Assembly: GCA_036785705.1 (NCBI GenBank)
Contig: JAWUZG010000036.1
Span: 10,039,501 to 10,103,500 of the forward strand
Direction of reading: 5' to 3'
Source of the DNA: Acanthornis magna
Taxonomy: Eukaryota; Chordata; Aves; Passeriformes; Acanthizidae
Length of the DNA stretch: 64,000 nt
Below the pieces are notes generated by a model. It was not told the DNA's origin and searched no databases. It saw only the letters and a program-made list of their open reading frames with translations. Every line of letters starts with the position of its first letter. The first letter of the stretch is position 1. The position numbers were made by a program, and so were the translations under genes. This document shows positions 63,420 through 64,000 of this stretch, one piece after another.

Positions 63420-64000
63420 ATCACAGAATCACAGAACATGCTGAGTTGGAAGGGATCCACAAGGATCACTGAGTCCAACTCATGGCCCTGCACAGCACCT
63501 TCCCCAAGAACCACACCATGTACCCAAGGTTACTGTCCAAATGCTTCTTGAACTCTGTCAGGCTTGGTGCTGTGGCCACTGGCGTGGAGTCTGTTCCAGT
63601 GCACAACTGGAACCCTTTGGGTGAAGAACTTTTTTCAAATATCCAGTTTAAATCTCCCCAGATGCAAGTTCAGGCCATTCCCTTGAGTCCTGTCACTGTC
63701 ACCACAGAGAAAAGATCAATGCCTGTCCCTCCTCTTCCCCTCTCAAGGAAATTGCAAACTGCAGTGAGGTCTCCCCTCAGTCTCCTCTTCTGTAGGCTGA
63801 ACTGACCAAGTGACCTCAGCTGCTCCTCATAGGGCTTCCCCTCCAGACCCTTCAACATCCTCACGGCCCTCCTTTAGATGGTCTCAAATAGTTCAACGCC
63901 TTTTTTATATTGTGGCACCCAACGCTGCCCCCAGCACTCGAGGTGAGGCCACCGCAGAGCAGAGCAGAGCAGAGCAGAGCAGAGCAGAGCAGAGCAGAAC
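63420..64000 (-). mobile_element. CR1 LINE fragment, minus strand, continues beyond window
   Basis: CR1 in reverse orientation with its 3' end at 63420 (ATCACAGAATCACAGAAC), directly abutting the 5' side of the previous CR1. The 3' UTR is well preserved (GTTGGAAGGGATCCACAAGG, CTGTCAGGCTTGGTGCTGTG). The ORF2 tail reads YEEQLRSLGQFSLQKRRLRG on the minus strand at 63670-63864. It is among the less decayed copies here. Its 5' part is interrupted by a GCAGA array and lies beyond the window. Confidence 0.94.
63954..64000 (+). repeat. (GCAGA)n pentanucleotide array in a CR1 copy
   Basis: Nine uninterrupted GCAGA units lie at 63954-63998, followed by AC at the window edge. The CR1 sequence at this position normally contains only about two such units (compare 'AGAGCAGAGCAGAGGGGCAG' in the copy at 53297), so the array probably expanded from that seed. 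Confidence 0.95.

Overview
The window looks like avian nuclear DNA, most likely neoavian, from a gene-poor region. The evidence is a set of CR1 LINE (chicken repeat 1, non-LTR retrotransposon) copies whose 3' ends carry the 8-base terminal repeat (ATTCTATG / GATTCTGT type). The rest is AT-rich single-copy sequence with vertebrate-style microsatellites. I found no protein-coding exon, rRNA, tRNA, snRNA, CRISPR array or bacterial-type gene that I can support. Open frames reach at most about 140 codons. Several of the longest start at GTG or TTG, and the recognisable ones are decayed CR1 reverse transcriptase.

Layout. 1-7017 is AT-rich unique DNA with two conserved-element-like blocks (3935-4110 and 4590-4925) and a GC-richer patch (6120-6620). 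CR1 copies lie at 7018-7613 (+), 8691-9535 (-), 24558-25092 (-), 41800-41857 (-, tail only), 45552-46369 (+), 53297-54000 (-), 57838-58411 (+), 61535-63419 (-, rearranged, with ORF1 and ORF2 remnants) and 63420-64000 (-, running off the window). An old MIR-like amniote SINE is probable at 14580-14790. Microsatellites are (TAGA)n at 32981, (AC)n at 41277, (CTAT)n at 50637 and (GCAGA)n at 63954. Between these lie long stretches without a gene. In places they contain compact blocks rich in homeodomain (TAAT), POU octamer and similar cores, such as 4590-4925, 31460-31505, 33480-33705, 36480-37085, 49350-49620, 54630-54800 and 56105-56390.

Interpretation. The region resembles a gene desert or a very long intron with candidate distal enhancers near a developmental gene; this is inference, and the target gene cannot be named from the window. 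The clearest unusual observations are: (a) a perfectly identical 132-bp tract shared in inverted orientation by two otherwise diverged CR1 copies 7.7 kb apart, which suggests local gene conversion; (b) a CR1 that still shows an ORF1 GDSL-esterase motif and an ORF2 reverse transcriptase fused by internal deletion; (c) a pentanucleotide array grown from a CR1-internal motif; (d) symmetrical homeodomain-site modules. I did not find an obvious new multi-gene system.
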